The notes under the pieces: generated by a model
Database searches by the model: none
Seen by the model: the letters and a program-made list of their open reading frames with translations, nothing else
What the model was told of the DNA's origin: nothing
Shown here: one piece after another, positions 27,752 to 43,428 of the stretch
Layout: every line of letters starts with the position of its first letter
How positions within the stretch are numbered: the first letter of the stretch is position 1
Made by a program: the position numbers and the translations under genes
From: Nannocystis pusilla
GTDB taxonomy: Bacteria; Myxococcota_A; Polyangia; Nannocystales; Nannocystaceae
Direction: 5' to 3'
DNA length: 64,000 nt
Assembly (NCBI RefSeq): GCF_020073745.1
Contig: NZ_JAIRAU010000044.1
Span: 62,001-126,000, forward strand

Positions 27752-27954
27752 GCGCGGCGCTTCCTTGGTACGCCCGCCGTGAGCCGGCGCGCCGACGTGC
27801 CCTCGGGGTGCAGAATCGTACGCTGCGGGACGGCGCCGTGCTGCGCGGCTTTCCGTGCCAAGCGGAGATCGTGTCGAGCACGAAGGAGAGGTGTCGGAGC
27901 ATGCCTGGTGTAGCGCGAATCAGCGCGCGGCGGCGAGGGGGGAGTGGCGCGGCC

Positions 27955-28300
27955 GGGGCCGAGGTGACGGGTGATGGCGCCGGTCCGCGGGTCGCGGGCG
28001 GCGAGGCCGTCGTCGCCGACGGAGACGACGGCTGCCGTCCGGTCGCTACCGAGGACGGCGATCACCTGCTCGCTGGCGGCGAAGACTGCCGAGCGCGGGG
28101 CGTTGGGGTTTGCGATCTCGAGCGCGAGGCGAGGGGCGGCGAGCGCAGTGACCAGCGCCCGCAACGGGGCGGCCGTCGGGCGCCGTCGGCTTGAGCGTCG
28201 TGCAGCGCGACGGCGGCGAGGGCCGCAGCCTCACGGGCGCGCGCCGGCGTCGCCGCGAGGTCGAGCGCGTGGCGGATCGCGGCCTCGGCGGCGCGGCCGT
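27955..28300 (-). pseudogene. Remnant of a WD40/repeat-type protein gene
   Basis: Two adjoining minus-strand frames look like consecutive parts of one protein: AEAAIRHALDLAATPARARE (about 28290 to 28195), then, in another frame, LVTALAAPRLALEIANPN and AVLGSDRTAAVVSVGDDG (28160 to about 27960). The second resembles the start of a beta-propeller after a helical linker, as in the myxobacterial WD40 proteins that follow Ser/Thr kinase domains. The frameshift between them and the lack of a continuing propeller indicate decay. Family assignment is from recall of the pattern only. Confidence 0.4.
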
Positions 28301-28650
28301 GCAGCAACCGCCGTTTCGCGCCGCGCCCCCGCCGATCATGTCGAGAAGGTCGACGGACAGCCGTCGTCGCCACCGCTGTCGAGCAACTCGCGCGGGGGTG
28401 GCCAGGGTGGTATCGACCGAGTCGCGCGGCGCGGCTTGCGTTGCCAGACCGTTGCCACCAGGAGCAGTTGCCAAGCAGGATCGGGCTGAGAAGGGCATGG
28501 GCGGGCGCAACTTCACCCCCTTGAAACGCGGTCCAGGCCAGGAAACGGAGGGGCCGGGGTTTGGGGCGTCCCAAGGGGGTTCACTGCGGACAAGGCATGG
28601 CAGGTCCGGCGTCGCTACGGGACCCGCTGCGCCGCCTCCCGTCCGCCCCA
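28301..28650. other. Non-coding or decayed stretch
   Basis: About 350 bp with open frames on both strands but no motif, start signal or family resemblance. It may be further debris of the repeat-protein remnant. Confidence 0.35.
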
Positions 28651-28730
28651 CGACGATCGCCGCGGCCCCGCCTGGCGCAGACACGACGATCGCCGGGACC
28701 CCGCCTGGCGAAGACACAGCGATCGCCGCG
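28651..28730. repeat. 33-bp direct repeat, about 2.4 copies
   Basis: Units begin at 28651 (CGACGATCGCCG), 28684 (CGACGATCGCCG) and 28717 (CAGCGATCGCCG), a 33-bp period with a few substitutions. The 11-codon period suggests a decayed repetitive protein segment, but no intact gene covers it. A dispersed palindrome (28778-28795, CCTGTCC CGAG CGACAGG) follows. Confidence 0.65.
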
Positions 28731-28817
28731 CGGCTCGTCGCGCATGCTGCGGCAGCAAGTGTGGGCAGGCGCGCCGACCTGTCCCGAGCGACAGGCGGCC
28801 CTCGTCGGCGCGGAAGC

Positions 28818-28855
28818 AAAAAACCAGCCGATCGACGCGAAGGTCGACCGGCTGG
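28818..28855 (-). terminator. Intrinsic terminator of the sigma factor gene
   Basis: On the minus strand, directly after the sigma gene stop: a stem CCAGCCGGTCGAC pairing with GTCGATCGGCTGG (one mismatch, 6-nt loop CTTCGC) followed by TTTTTTGC. Classic Rho-independent form, and the only T-tracted one found in this window. Confidence 0.85.
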
Positions 28856-28875
28856 TCGAGGGGTGTCGTGGTGGT

Positions 28876-30120
28876 CTACATCAGCTGGCGGCGCGAGAAC
28901 TCGGTCCGGAGCTTGCGGAGGGCCTGCTCCTGCAGCTGGCGGATGCGCTCGCGCGACAGCGAGTAGGTGGCGCCGATCTCCTTGAGCGTGAGCTCGGGCT
29001 CGCCGTCCATGCCGACGCGCTTGCGCAGGATGTCGGCCTCGATCGGCGAGAGCTTCTGGAACACCTCGAGCAGCTGCGACTGCAGCAGCTCGGAGTCGAG
29101 CAGGTCGGAGGGCGCCACGTTGGTCATGTCGACGAGGGTGTCGGCGAGGCAGCTGTCGCCGTCGCGGGTGGCCGGCAGCGACAGGCTCAGCGGCTGGTCG
29201 ATCAGCGACCAGCTCATGCGCTGGATCCGCTCGAGGCTGATGCCGGTGGCCGACGACAGCTCCTCCTCGGTGGGGGCGCGGCCGTACATCACCTCGTACT
29301 CGCGGCGGGCCCGGTTCACCTTCTTGCAGGCGTCGATCATGTGCAGCGGCAGGCGGACGCTGCGGTCGGTGTCGACGATGGCGCGGGTGATGGCGTAGCG
29401 GATCCACCAGGCGGCGTAGGTGGCGAAGCGGCAGCCGCGGGACGGGTCGAAGCGGTCGACCGCCTTCATCAGGCCGATGTTGCCGTCCTGGATCAGGTCC
29501 TGCATCGGGATCTGGCTGCGCCCGAAGCGGCGGGCGATGGCGACCACGAGCCGCAGGTTGGAGCGCACGAACTCGTTCTTGGCCAGCATCAGGGCGTTGT
29601 GGGCGCGACGGGCGGCGGCCACGTAGCGGAAGAACGGGGCGCTGTCGCGGTAGGGCGGCTTGACCTTGAGGTTGGTGGTGGTCGCGCGGTCGCCCTCGAG
29701 GCCGGTGAGGTCGGCCAGGATCGCGTCGGACGCCACGCTGTCGACGTCGGCGAACACCAGCTTCTCGATCAGCGCGGCGCGGGCGGCCGCGAACGCCTCC
29801 TCGTGGACCTTGAGCACGCGGTCTCGCAGCGCCCGCGCGGTCTTCTCGACCTCGGCGACGACGGCCGGGGGGCACGCCTCGGCCGACAGGCGCTCGTTGA
29901 GCAGCTGGCAGATCGCCGGGATGAACGGCGGGTAGTTGAGGAGCGCGGTCCACAGCGCCTTGCGCAGCTCGACCAGGCGCGTGGCCGCCGCCATCTCCTC
30001 GTCCTTCGCCATCACCGTCACGTCGGCGAGCTCGCGAAAGTATTGCGCGGTCGTGGCTCCACCCATCGAGGTGTAGGTGCCATCATTCCCGGTGTTGGAG
30101 TTGGTGATTCGATTGAGCAT
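28876..30120 (-). CDS. Sigma-70 family group 2 RNA polymerase sigma factor
   Basis: 414 residues. Region 1.2 is in AQYFRELADVTVMAKDEE (near 25-45). Region 2 includes NLRLVVAIARRFGRSQIPMQDLIQDGNIGL and FATYAAWWIRYAITRAI. Region 3 follows with PTEEELSSATGISLERIQ, and region 4.2 is LTLKEIGATYSLSRERIRQLQEQALRKLR. Region 1.1 is lacking and about 110 non-conserved residues separate 1.2 from 2, so it is an RpoD-related alternative factor (RpoS/SigB-like class), not the housekeeping one. The start at 30120 has GAGGGG upstream; another ATG at 30156 is less likely. The upstream DNA is unusually AT-rich and carries 10-bp phased repeats. Confidence 0.88.
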   Translation of the reverse strand: MLNRITNSNTGNDGTYTSMGGATTAQYFRELADVTVMAKDEEMAAATRLVELRKALWTALLNYPPFIPAICQLLNERLSAEACPPAVVAEVEKTARALRDRVLKVHEEAFAAARAALIEKLVFADVDSVASDAILADLTGLEGDRATTTNLKVKPPYRDSAPFFRYVAAARRAHNALMLAKNEFVRSNLRLVVAIARRFGRSQIPMQDLIQDGNIGLMKAVDRFDPSRGCRFATYAAWWIRYAITRAIVDTDRSVRLPLHMIDACKKVNRARREYEVMYGRAPTEEELSSATGISLERIQRMSWSLIDQPLSLSLPATRDGDSCLADTLVDMTNVAPSDLLDSELLQSQLLEVFQKLSPIEADILRKRVGMDGEPELTLKEIGATYSLSRERIRQLQEQALRKLRTEFSRRQLM

Positions 30121-30248
30121 TGCCGGACCCCTCTGTGACCACCAATACATTCGCAATCTTCGGATAAAGAGGACGTAAGGAGAGGCGGCGATTTCATCAA
30201 GAAAGCATAAAGAACAACGTTAACTGCGGCTTTCACGCTGTTTTTCTT

Positions 30249-30280
30249 CGACTTTGACCGACTCTGACCGACTGAAGGCC
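30249..30280. promoter_or_regulatory. 10-bp phased direct repeats upstream of the sigma gene
   Basis: CGACTTTGAC, CGACTCTGAC and CGACTGAAG follow each other with an exact 10-bp period, i.e. on one DNA face, within an AT-rich stretch 130-160 bp upstream of the sigma start. Looks like a multi-site operator or activator-binding array. Binding factor unknown. Confidence 0.5.
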
Positions 30281-30596
30281 TGTTTTTTGGCACCCGGAAA
30301 TAGGGCTAAAACCGGGGCGTGTATCGGCGAGAGCCCGAGAGAAATGGGGCGAATGATCAAAGTGCAGCCGCGGCTCGACGCCGCGTTCCGGTCGAGCTCG
30401 CTGCATTCGTAATGATCACAGTCGATATCGGTACCGCGAGCGCGACGAATCATCCGCGCGCGCCGGACAGGAGTCCGCGCGCGCTCACGAGGGCCGCGGC
30501 GGTGGCGGGCTCGTTCGCCGGCAGCTCCACGCGTGCCCGGTGGCCTCGAGCTCGATCGGTTCGCGGAGCGCGGGCCGCGGGTGATATATCCGGCGC

Positions 30597-31616
30597 ATGA
30601 TCGACGACCTGCCGGGCGCGGCGGACCTGCTCGGCGAGGTCGTCGCGCTGTCCTCGACGCAGCTGCAGCAGGCCATGCAGGTCGGTCGCTGGCCGGTGCA
30701 CCCGCTGCGCGCGCGCCTCGACGCGCCGGAGCGACTGGCGAGCGCGTACCAGCGCGTCGCCGATCTGCATTGCAGACGCGCGGGCGAGGTCTGGCGCGCG
30801 TTCGCGGGGGAGGACAGGGACGCGGCGCCTGCGGTCATCGCGGTCCGTCAGACCGAGGCGCTGGCGCTGGCGTGGGAGCGCCTCGGCGACGGCATCGAGC
30901 GCCGGTTTCATGTCCGCGGCCACCCGCGGGTCGAGCGCGAGCGGCTGCACGCGCTCGCGCGCCGCGAGGCGCCGCAGATCGCCGTCGACGCCAACCCCGG
31001 CGCGCCGCGAGCGTACGGCCTGCCGCACCCGGGCTCGATCGAGGACGCGGTGCGGTTCGCCGCGGCGCTGCCGCTGATGCGCCGCTGCGAGGAGCTCGGC
31101 GCGCGGGCGGTCCGGGCGTTCGACGCGCTGGGCCAGCCCACGCACGCGCTGGCCCGGCTGGCCGCGCAGCGCGGTGAGTCGCCGCAGCGCGCGGCGGTGT
31201 GGCGGTTGTGGCGGCCGCGGAGCGAGACCTCGCGGCAGCGCATGGCGACGCTGACGGCCACCAGGGTGCTCCACGACCTCGGCGGCGCGGAGCACCACGA
31301 GCGCCTCGGCGTGCCGGGGGGCCATTGCTCGCAGTGGAGCGAGCTCGAGACGCTGACCGTCGGCGCGCTGGCGTGGCGCCGCGCCTGCGAACTCGAGGTC
31401 CGCGTGCGGGACCACGATCGCTCGCGCCACGGGTCGCACACGGTGAATCTCCGCCCCGGGATCGTCGGTCGCCGCTACGCCGAGCTCGACGATCCGTTCG
31501 CGCCGCTGCTGGCGATCGTCGGTCTGGGCTGCCGCCTGCACGCGTTCTCGTGGGAGGCGACGACCTTCGAGCTGTGCCCGAGGCCCGGGCAGGACTGGCG
31601 GCAGCTCGTCCTGTGA
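30597..31616 (+). CDS. Hypothetical protein
   Basis: 339 residues, no signal peptide or membrane segment, rich in Arg, Ala and Leu; mostly helical by eye with a C-terminal segment LAIVGLGCRLHAFSWEATTFELCPRPGQDW. No family recognised. The start ATG at 30597 is preceded by an AT-rich gatatatcc that could be a -10 element. Codon third positions are strongly G/C, supporting a real gene. It converges on the next lipoprotein gene. Confidence 0.6.
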   Translation: MIDDLPGAADLLGEVVALSSTQLQQAMQVGRWPVHPLRARLDAPERLASAYQRVADLHCRRAGEVWRAFAGEDRDAAPAVIAVRQTEALALAWERLGDGIERRFHVRGHPRVERERLHALARREAPQIAVDANPGAPRAYGLPHPGSIEDAVRFAAALPLMRRCEELGARAVRAFDALGQPTHALARLAAQRGESPQRAAVWRLWRPRSETSRQRMATLTATRVLHDLGGAEHHERLGVPGGHCSQWSELETLTVGALAWRRACELEVRVRDHDRSRHGSHTVNLRPGIVGRRYAELDDPFAPLLAIVGLGCRLHAFSWEATTFELCPRPGQDWRQLVL

Positions 31617-31668
31617 AGGCCGGCGACCCGGGCCCCGGCGAGGTGCGGGGGCCCGGGCGCTGGACGGC

Positions 31669-32799
31669 TCACTGACACGGCAGGTGGACGTCGACGATCT
31701 CGCCGCTGCGGACCGCGCCGAGCTCGTCGCGGAACTCGAAGGCCGAGCGCTCGACCCCGCAGTTGCCGCGCTCGTCGCAGTCGTGGCGCCGGCCGAACCC
31801 GAGGTCGATGGCGATGAGCTCCGCCTGGGCGACGGGCACCAGCTCGCCGAGCGCGCCGCGGCGGTCGCTGTCGTGGTCCGACCAGAGCACCAGCTCGTGG
31901 AAGATCGGGTCGGCGGCGGTGATCTTGCCGTCGCGGTCGACGTCGAACTCGCCGAGCGCCTCGAAGCCGTGGCTGGCGCGGACGCCGGTGGTCATGATCG
32001 TGCCGCTGCCGAACAGCTCGCGGCCGCTGCCGATGATCCCGTCGCCGTCGCGGTCGATGGCCAGCCACGGCTGGGTCGGCCAGTCGGTGCTGAGGCACGC
32101 GCCCTGGCCGCTGATGTCGAACGCGGCGGCTCCGGCGGCCTCGAAGCGGATCGGCTCGCCGTCGAAGCTGACGACCAGCGGCGTCCAGCAGCACGGGTCG
32201 TCGGTGCCGCAGCACGGGTCTTCGCTCCACCACTCCTCGACCGTCAGGACGCCCTCGAGGATGGCGCAGTGGGTGCCCCCGCACTCGCCCTGGTCGAACA
32301 CGTCGTCGGGGGTGCAGGCGTGCTCGACCGCGCAAGTCGTCCACTCCTCCTGGCCCCACGAGACCACGCAGAGCGACGTGCCGGCCTCGCCCCCCTCGGT
32401 GGTACAGGGCATGGAGTTCTCGCCCTCGCACCACGCGAGCTGCTCCGACCGGCTGTACGACTGCGAGGCGGTCCAGGCGGCGAGGATCTCGTCGGAGGTC
32501 ATGTCGACGAGGAAGCCCCCGCATTCGTCGTCGGGGAGGGGATCGGGATCGGTGGTGCTGCTGGTGCCCGGGTCCTCCGCGGGGTCGTCGCCCTCGGAGT
32601 CGTCGCCCTCGGTGGTCGTGGTCGAGGTCGAGGTCGACGTCGGGCTCGCGGGATCGGCGTCGCCTTCGGAGTCCCCCTTGGCGTCGGCGACGGTGTCGGT
32701 GCCGGCCGGCTCGGGCTCGCTCTTGTCACAAGCAGGAGCGAGGCCGAGGAGCGGCGCGAGGGTGAGGAGGAGGCGAGTGGTCGACGCGCTGCGGGTCAT
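31669..32799 (-). CDS. Acidic Cys-rich lipoprotein with EF-hand-like loops
   Basis: 376 residues: signal peptide and lipobox LAPACDKS, an acidic Thr/Ser/Asp linker of about 75 residues, then a domain with about 20 cysteines (DPCCGTDDPCCW). Near the C-terminus are EF-hand/dockerin-like acidic loops (DRDGDGIIGSGRELF, DVDRDGKITAADPIF), so Ca2+ binding is likely. Surface-exposed by inference. An alternative upstream Met exists at 32817. Confidence 0.8.
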   Translation of the reverse strand: MTRSASTTRLLLTLAPLLGLAPACDKSEPEPAGTDTVADAKGDSEGDADPASPTSTSTSTTTTEGDDSEGDDPAEDPGTSSTTDPDPLPDDECGGFLVDMTSDEILAAWTASQSYSRSEQLAWCEGENSMPCTTEGGEAGTSLCVVSWGQEEWTTCAVEHACTPDDVFDQGECGGTHCAILEGVLTVEEWWSEDPCCGTDDPCCWTPLVVSFDGEPIRFEAAGAAAFDISGQGACLSTDWPTQPWLAIDRDGDGIIGSGRELFGSGTIMTTGVRASHGFEALGEFDVDRDGKITAADPIFHELVLWSDHDSDRRGALGELVPVAQAELIAIDLGFGRRHDCDERGNCGVERSAFEFRDELGAVRSGEIVDVHLPCQ

Positions 32800-33014
32800 G
32801 CCCGGCGCCGAATGCATGGGTGATGCCACGGCCATCTCCGGGCCACGACGGCCTCTGGGAGCCAGTTTCTCCGCCGGCCATGACGCGCGTGTCAGGGCCC
32901 TGCCGTCGATGTCGGCGTCGAGCGGGGCGTGAGTTCGCGGCCGCGGAGCGAGCCGTCCCCGCGGCCCGGCGGCCTCGATCGGTCGCTCGAGAGCCGCGAA
33001 ACGGGCTTTTCGGA

Positions 33015-33046
33015 CATGTTCCGGGGGACATGCTCTGGGAGACATG
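33015..33046. repeat. Tandem palindrome pair sharing CATG
   Basis: CATGTTC CGGG GGACATG (33015-33032) and CATGCTC TGGG AGACATG (33029-33046) overlap by the four bases CATG, giving a 14-bp period. They lie between the kinase stop (33068, upstream on the minus strand) and the lipoprotein start. Confidence 0.75.
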
Positions 33047-33067
33047 CGCTCCCCCCCGCCCGCGACG

Positions 33068-34558
33068 CTAGGTCGCGGAGTACCGCGGCAGGCGCACGCG
33101 CAGCAGGTTGCCGCCGGCCTCGCTCGACTCGAACGCGATCGTGCCGCCGTGGGCCAGCACGACCTGTTTGCTGATGTAGAGCCCGAGCCCGAGCCCGCGG
33201 GCGCCGTGGCGGCGGGTGGGGTCGGTGCGGCGGGCCGGCTCGAACACGGCGTTGCGGACGCTCTCGGGCACCACCGGCCCGAGGTTGTGGACCGTCAGCG
33301 CGACGGACTCGGGCGCCTCGCCGTCGAGGCGGATCACGATCGGCGTCCCGGGCGTGCCGTGATCGACCGCGTTGTGCACGAGCGTGAGGATCACCTGCAG
33401 CAGGCGGTCGACGTCCCACGCGCCCTTGAGCTCGCCGACGGCGTCGAGGCGGATCCGCTGCTTGCCGACGGTGACCTCCTCGAGCGCCTGTTCGACGACC
33501 TCGCGCAGGTCGGCGGCCACCGGGTGGACCGCGATGCCGCCGCCGAGGCGCGCCAGGGTCAGGTCGAGCAGCTGCTCGATGTGGCGACCCATGCGCTCGC
33601 CGCTGGTGAGCACGCGCTCGAGCGGCGTGCGGACCGGCTCCTCGCGCGCGCGCATGAGGGCCAGCTGGGCCGACACCATCATCGCGTTGAGCGGGTTGCG
33701 CAGGTCGTGGCCGAGGATCCCGAGGACCATGTCGCGGAACGCGTCGGCCTCCTTGCGCGCGTGGATGTCGATGTTGGCGCCGATCCACTCGAGCAGCCCG
33801 CCGCGCTCGTCGCGGACCGGCTCGGCGCGGGCCAGGGTCCAGGTGTAGCGGCCGTCGGGGCGGTGCACCCGGTATTCGATGTCCCACGGCGCGCGGCTGC
33901 GCAGACCGGCCTGCCAGGCCTGCAGCACCCGCTCGCGGTCGTCGGGGTGGACGCCCGCGAGCGGGCCGTGCTCGCGCCATTGCTCGACGCTCATGCCGGT
34001 CAGCGCGCGCCAGCTCGGCGAGTCCTCGAGCACGCGCGCGTCGGCGGGAGACAGCCGCCACACCGCCTGGCTGGCGGTCTGCAGCAGGTCGCGGAAGCGC
34101 TCCTCGCGGCTCTGCTGGGCGTGGCGCCGACGGGCCACGCACACGTACGCGTCGACCTTGCTGCGCACCACGTGGGCGTCGATCGGGCGGTACAGGAAGT
34201 CGACCGGGCCGGTCTCGTAGCCGGAGAACACCCGCTGCGGCTCGCGCGAATTGCCGGCGACGAAGATGATCGGCAGGTGCCGCGTACGCTCTTCGCCGCG
34301 GACGTGCTCGGCCAGCTCGTAGCCGTCCATCTCCGGCATCTGCACGTCGAGCAGGGCGACGGCGACGTCGCGCCGGAGCAGCTGCTCCTGCGCCTCGCGG
34401 GCGGAGCGGGCGAGCACGAGCTCCCAGTCGTCGCGGCGCAGCATCGCCTCGAGCGCGCGCAGGTTCTCGGGCTGGTCGTCGACGACCAGCACGACCGGGC
34501 GCGCCGCCGTCGAGGTTCGCGCAGGGGCAGCGGTACGGTTCATGGCATCAGCACCCAT
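33068..34558 (-). CDS. Receiver-PAS-histidine kinase
   Basis: 496 residues, soluble. N-terminal receiver (about 22-140) with VLVVDDQPENL and phosphoacceptor VALLDVQMPEMDGYE; PAS (about 155-270) ending in a typical PAC segment; HisKA with H-box LGILGHDLRNPLNAMM (about 281); HATPase_c with N-box LVHNAVDHGT and G-box HGARGLGLGLYISKQ. The usual D-x-G-x-G box reads HNLGPVV, so the ATP site is partly divergent. It begins 6 bp after the HTH-receiver gene, so the two are one transcript. Confidence 0.9.
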   Translation of the reverse strand: MGADAMNRTAAPARTSTAARPVVLVVDDQPENLRALEAMLRRDDWELVLARSAREAQEQLLRRDVAVALLDVQMPEMDGYELAEHVRGEERTRHLPIIFVAGNSREPQRVFSGYETGPVDFLYRPIDAHVVRSKVDAYVCVARRRHAQQSREERFRDLLQTASQAVWRLSPADARVLEDSPSWRALTGMSVEQWREHGPLAGVHPDDRERVLQAWQAGLRSRAPWDIEYRVHRPDGRYTWTLARAEPVRDERGGLLEWIGANIDIHARKEADAFRDMVLGILGHDLRNPLNAMMVSAQLALMRAREEPVRTPLERVLTSGERMGRHIEQLLDLTLARLGGGIAVHPVAADLREVVEQALEEVTVGKQRIRLDAVGELKGAWDVDRLLQVILTLVHNAVDHGTPGTPIVIRLDGEAPESVALTVHNLGPVVPESVRNAVFEPARRTDPTRRHGARGLGLGLYISKQVVLAHGGTIAFESSEAGGNLLRVRLPRYSAT

Positions 34559-34564
34559 GGTGCA

Positions 34565-35176
34565 TCATCGCCGGTCCAGCAACTTGCGGATGGCATCGCG
34601 CAGGGCGCCGAGGTCGATGGGCTTGCGCAGCACGGCCGGGCTGCCGGTGTCGACGCGCCGCTCGGCGGTCACCAGCAGCACGGGGATCGGCGCCAGGCGC
34701 GGGATCTTGGCCTGGGCCTCGCGGAACTCCCGGCCGCCCATGCGCGGCATCTTGAGGTCGAGGACGATGACGGCCGGCAGCGGGGTGGCCGGGGCCGCGA
34801 GCAGCTCGAACGCCTCGACGCCGTCGGCCGCGGCCAGCACTCCGTAGCCCTCGTCGACCAGGAAGTCGCGCAGCGACTCACGCACCATCTCGTCGTCGTC
34901 GACCACCAGCACGAAGTCGCGGGGCGCCAGCGTCGCCGGGTTCTGCGGCGCCGGCGTCTCGGAGCGCCGCTGGCCCTCCGCCAACATCCACCGGTCGACC
35001 TCCGACAGCTTCAACTTCCACAGCTTGCCGATCTTCTGCGCCGGCAGCCCGCGCCGCTCGATCCAGCGGTAGATCGAATCCTTGCGGACGCCCAGGTGCG
35101 CCGCGACTTCGTCGATGGAGACCCACGGCTCCGAGCGCGGATCGTCATCCCGGGGCGGGCGAGGCGGTGAGGCCAT
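34565..35176 (-). CDS. Excisionase-type HTH fused to a receiver domain
   Basis: 203 residues. The N-terminal MerR/excisionase-like winged HTH is WVSIDEVAAHLGVRKDSIYRWIERRGLPAQKIGKLWKL (about 18-60). After a linker comes a receiver with VLVVDDDEMVRESL, phosphoacceptor VIVLDLKMPRMGG and conserved Lys in VLRKPIDL. The order (DNA-binding domain first) is the reverse of ordinary response regulators. Likely the output of the adjoining kinases. Confidence 0.88.
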   Translation of the reverse strand: MASPPRPPRDDDPRSEPWVSIDEVAAHLGVRKDSIYRWIERRGLPAQKIGKLWKLKLSEVDRWMLAEGQRRSETPAPQNPATLAPRDFVLVVDDDEMVRESLRDFLVDEGYGVLAAADGVEAFELLAAPATPLPAVIVLDLKMPRMGGREFREAQAKIPRLAPIPVLLVTAERRVDTGSPAVLRKPIDLGALRDAIRKLLDRR

Positions 35177-35399
35177 GTGCCTGATTGGTAACTCGGCCAG
35201 GGAAATCCCTCAATAGTCGATAAAACACGGTCGCCGAATGCGCGAATAACGCTTGGGCAGGCGCGGACTCGCGGGCGCGACGGGCAGCCGTCCGGGGCTG
35301 GCTTTCAGAGCAGGTGTCTGCACCTGTCCCTCAGGCCAGATCAAGACCGGCGGGCGCCGGGCGGGCGCCCGCCGCCCGCGCCCGAACCTATCGCCGGCG

Positions 35400-37160
35400 T
35401 CAGCCGACGCGGTTGCGGCCGGCGCCGCGGCCCTGGGCCAGCACGCGCGACAGCTTGGCGAAGTTGACCGGTTTGACGAGGTGAGCGTCGAAGCCGGACT
35501 CCTGGGTCCGGGTGCGAACATCCTCCTGGCCCCAGCCGGTGACCGCGACCAGCAGCACGTCCTCGGCCCACGGCTGCGAGCGGATCCACGAGGCCGCGCC
35601 GAAGCCGTCGATCTTCGGCATCCCGAGGTCGAGGAACACGACTTCGGGGCGGAAACGGTCGGCGGCGTCGATGCCCTGCTGGCCGTCGTAGGCGGTCTCG
35701 ACGATGTTGCCCGACACCTTGAGGAGGCCCGCCAGGCTGAGCGCGGCGTCGACGTTGTCGTCGACCACGAGCACGCGTCGGGCCGTCGGACCGGGCGCCG
35801 CGGCGTCGCTGGCCGCTGGGCTCGCTGGGGCGGTCTCCTGGCGCAGCAGCGGCAGGCGAACCACGAACTCGCTGCCGCTGCCGGGGCCGTCGCTGTGGGC
35901 GGCGACCGAGCCGCCGTGGAGCTCGACCAGCCGGCGCACGAGGGCGAGGCCGATCCCCAGGCCGCCCTGGGCCTGATGCACGGTGCGGTCGACCTGCGTG
36001 AACAGCTCGAACACCTTCGGCAGCATCTCGTTCGAGATCCCGGTGCCGGAGTCGGACACGCGGATCAGCACCCGGGCGTCGGCGTCGACGCCGGCGAGCT
36101 CGACCGTGAGGCGGATCTGCCCGCCCTCCGGGGTGTACTTGGCGGCGTTGTTGAGCAGGTTGCCGACCACCTGGGTCAGGCGCGTGCGGTCGCCCTCGAT
36201 CCAGATCGGCGCCTCGGGCACGGTGACGGCGAGCTCGTGGCGGCGCGCCTCGATCAGCGGGCGGGTCGTCTCGAGCGCGCGGCTGATCACGGCCGAGACC
36301 TCGAGCGGGGCGCTCTGCAGCTTGATCTTGCCCTGGGTGATGCGCGACACGTCGAGGAGGTCGTCGACGAGGCGGTGCAGCTGCTCGGTCTGGCGCTCGA
36401 TGACGTCGCGGCACCAGCGGACCTCGGGGTCCGCGATCTCCTTGAGCGCCATCAATTCGACGGCGCTGTGGATCGGCGCCAGCGGGTTGCGCAGCTCGTG
36501 GGCGAGCATCGCCAGGAACTCGTCCTTCTGCCGGTCGGCCTCGCGCAGGCGCTCGTGGCTGCGGCGCAGCGCCTCCTCGGCGCGCTGGCGCTCGGCGACC
36601 TCGGCGTTCAGCGTGCGGTTGGCCTCGGCGAGCCCGGCGTTGGCCCGCTCGAGCACGGCGTTGAGCTGCTCGAGCTCGCGGGTCTTCTCGGCCTGCAGGG
36701 TGGTGTTGGCCAGCGCGAGCTGGGCGTTGGCCTGCTCGAGCGAGCGGTTGGCCCGCTGCAGCTCCTGGCGCTTGAGGTGCAGCTCGACCAGCACCGAGAC
36801 CTTGCCGCGCAGGATCTCGGGGACGATCGGGACGTAGACGTAGTCGACCGCGCCGACCTCGTAGCCGCGCAGCGCGTCCATGTCCGTCACGTTGTGGCCG
36901 GTGACGAAGATGATCGGGGTCCGCTCGAAGCGCGGGTGCTGGTGGATCAGCGCGGCCGTCTCGAAGCCGTCCATCTCGGGCATGCTGACGTCGAGGAGGA
37001 TGACGGCGTACTCCTCCTTGAGCAGCTTCTGCAGCGCCTCGACGCCGGAGGAGGCGCGCACCAGGTTCTGCTCGAGCGGCGCGAGGATGGCCTCGTAGCT
37101 GAGCAGGCGGGCGGCCTGGTCGTCGACGAGGAGGATGTTGACTCGTTCGCGCGCGGTCAT
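35400..37160 (-). CDS. Receiver-kinase-receiver hybrid histidine kinase
   Basis: 586 residues, soluble. Receiver (about 8-125, phosphoacceptor VILLDVSMPEMDGFE), a long coiled coil (about 130-215, repeated LEQANAQLALANTTL-like heptads), HisKA with H-box LAMLAHELRNPLAPIHS, HATPase_c (NLLNNAAKYT, DSGTGI, GGLGIGLAL), then a second receiver (about 461-575, VVFLDLGMPKIDGFG). GGAGGT lies 8 nt before the start, in the 13-bp gap after the giant kinase, so they are co-transcribed. A palindrome (35323-35340) lies downstream of its stop. Confidence 0.9.
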   Translation of the reverse strand: MTARERVNILLVDDQAARLLSYEAILAPLEQNLVRASSGVEALQKLLKEEYAVILLDVSMPEMDGFETAALIHQHPRFERTPIIFVTGHNVTDMDALRGYEVGAVDYVYVPIVPEILRGKVSVLVELHLKRQELQRANRSLEQANAQLALANTTLQAEKTRELEQLNAVLERANAGLAEANRTLNAEVAERQRAEEALRRSHERLREADRQKDEFLAMLAHELRNPLAPIHSAVELMALKEIADPEVRWCRDVIERQTEQLHRLVDDLLDVSRITQGKIKLQSAPLEVSAVISRALETTRPLIEARRHELAVTVPEAPIWIEGDRTRLTQVVGNLLNNAAKYTPEGGQIRLTVELAGVDADARVLIRVSDSGTGISNEMLPKVFELFTQVDRTVHQAQGGLGIGLALVRRLVELHGGSVAAHSDGPGSGSEFVVRLPLLRQETAPASPAASDAAAPGPTARRVLVVDDNVDAALSLAGLLKVSGNIVETAYDGQQGIDAADRFRPEVVFLDLGMPKIDGFGAASWIRSQPWAEDVLLVAVTGWGQEDVRTRTQESGFDAHLVKPVNFAKLSRVLAQGRGAGRNRVG

Positions 37161-37173
37161 GACGACACCTCCG

Positions 37174-43428
<6,255 letters not shown>

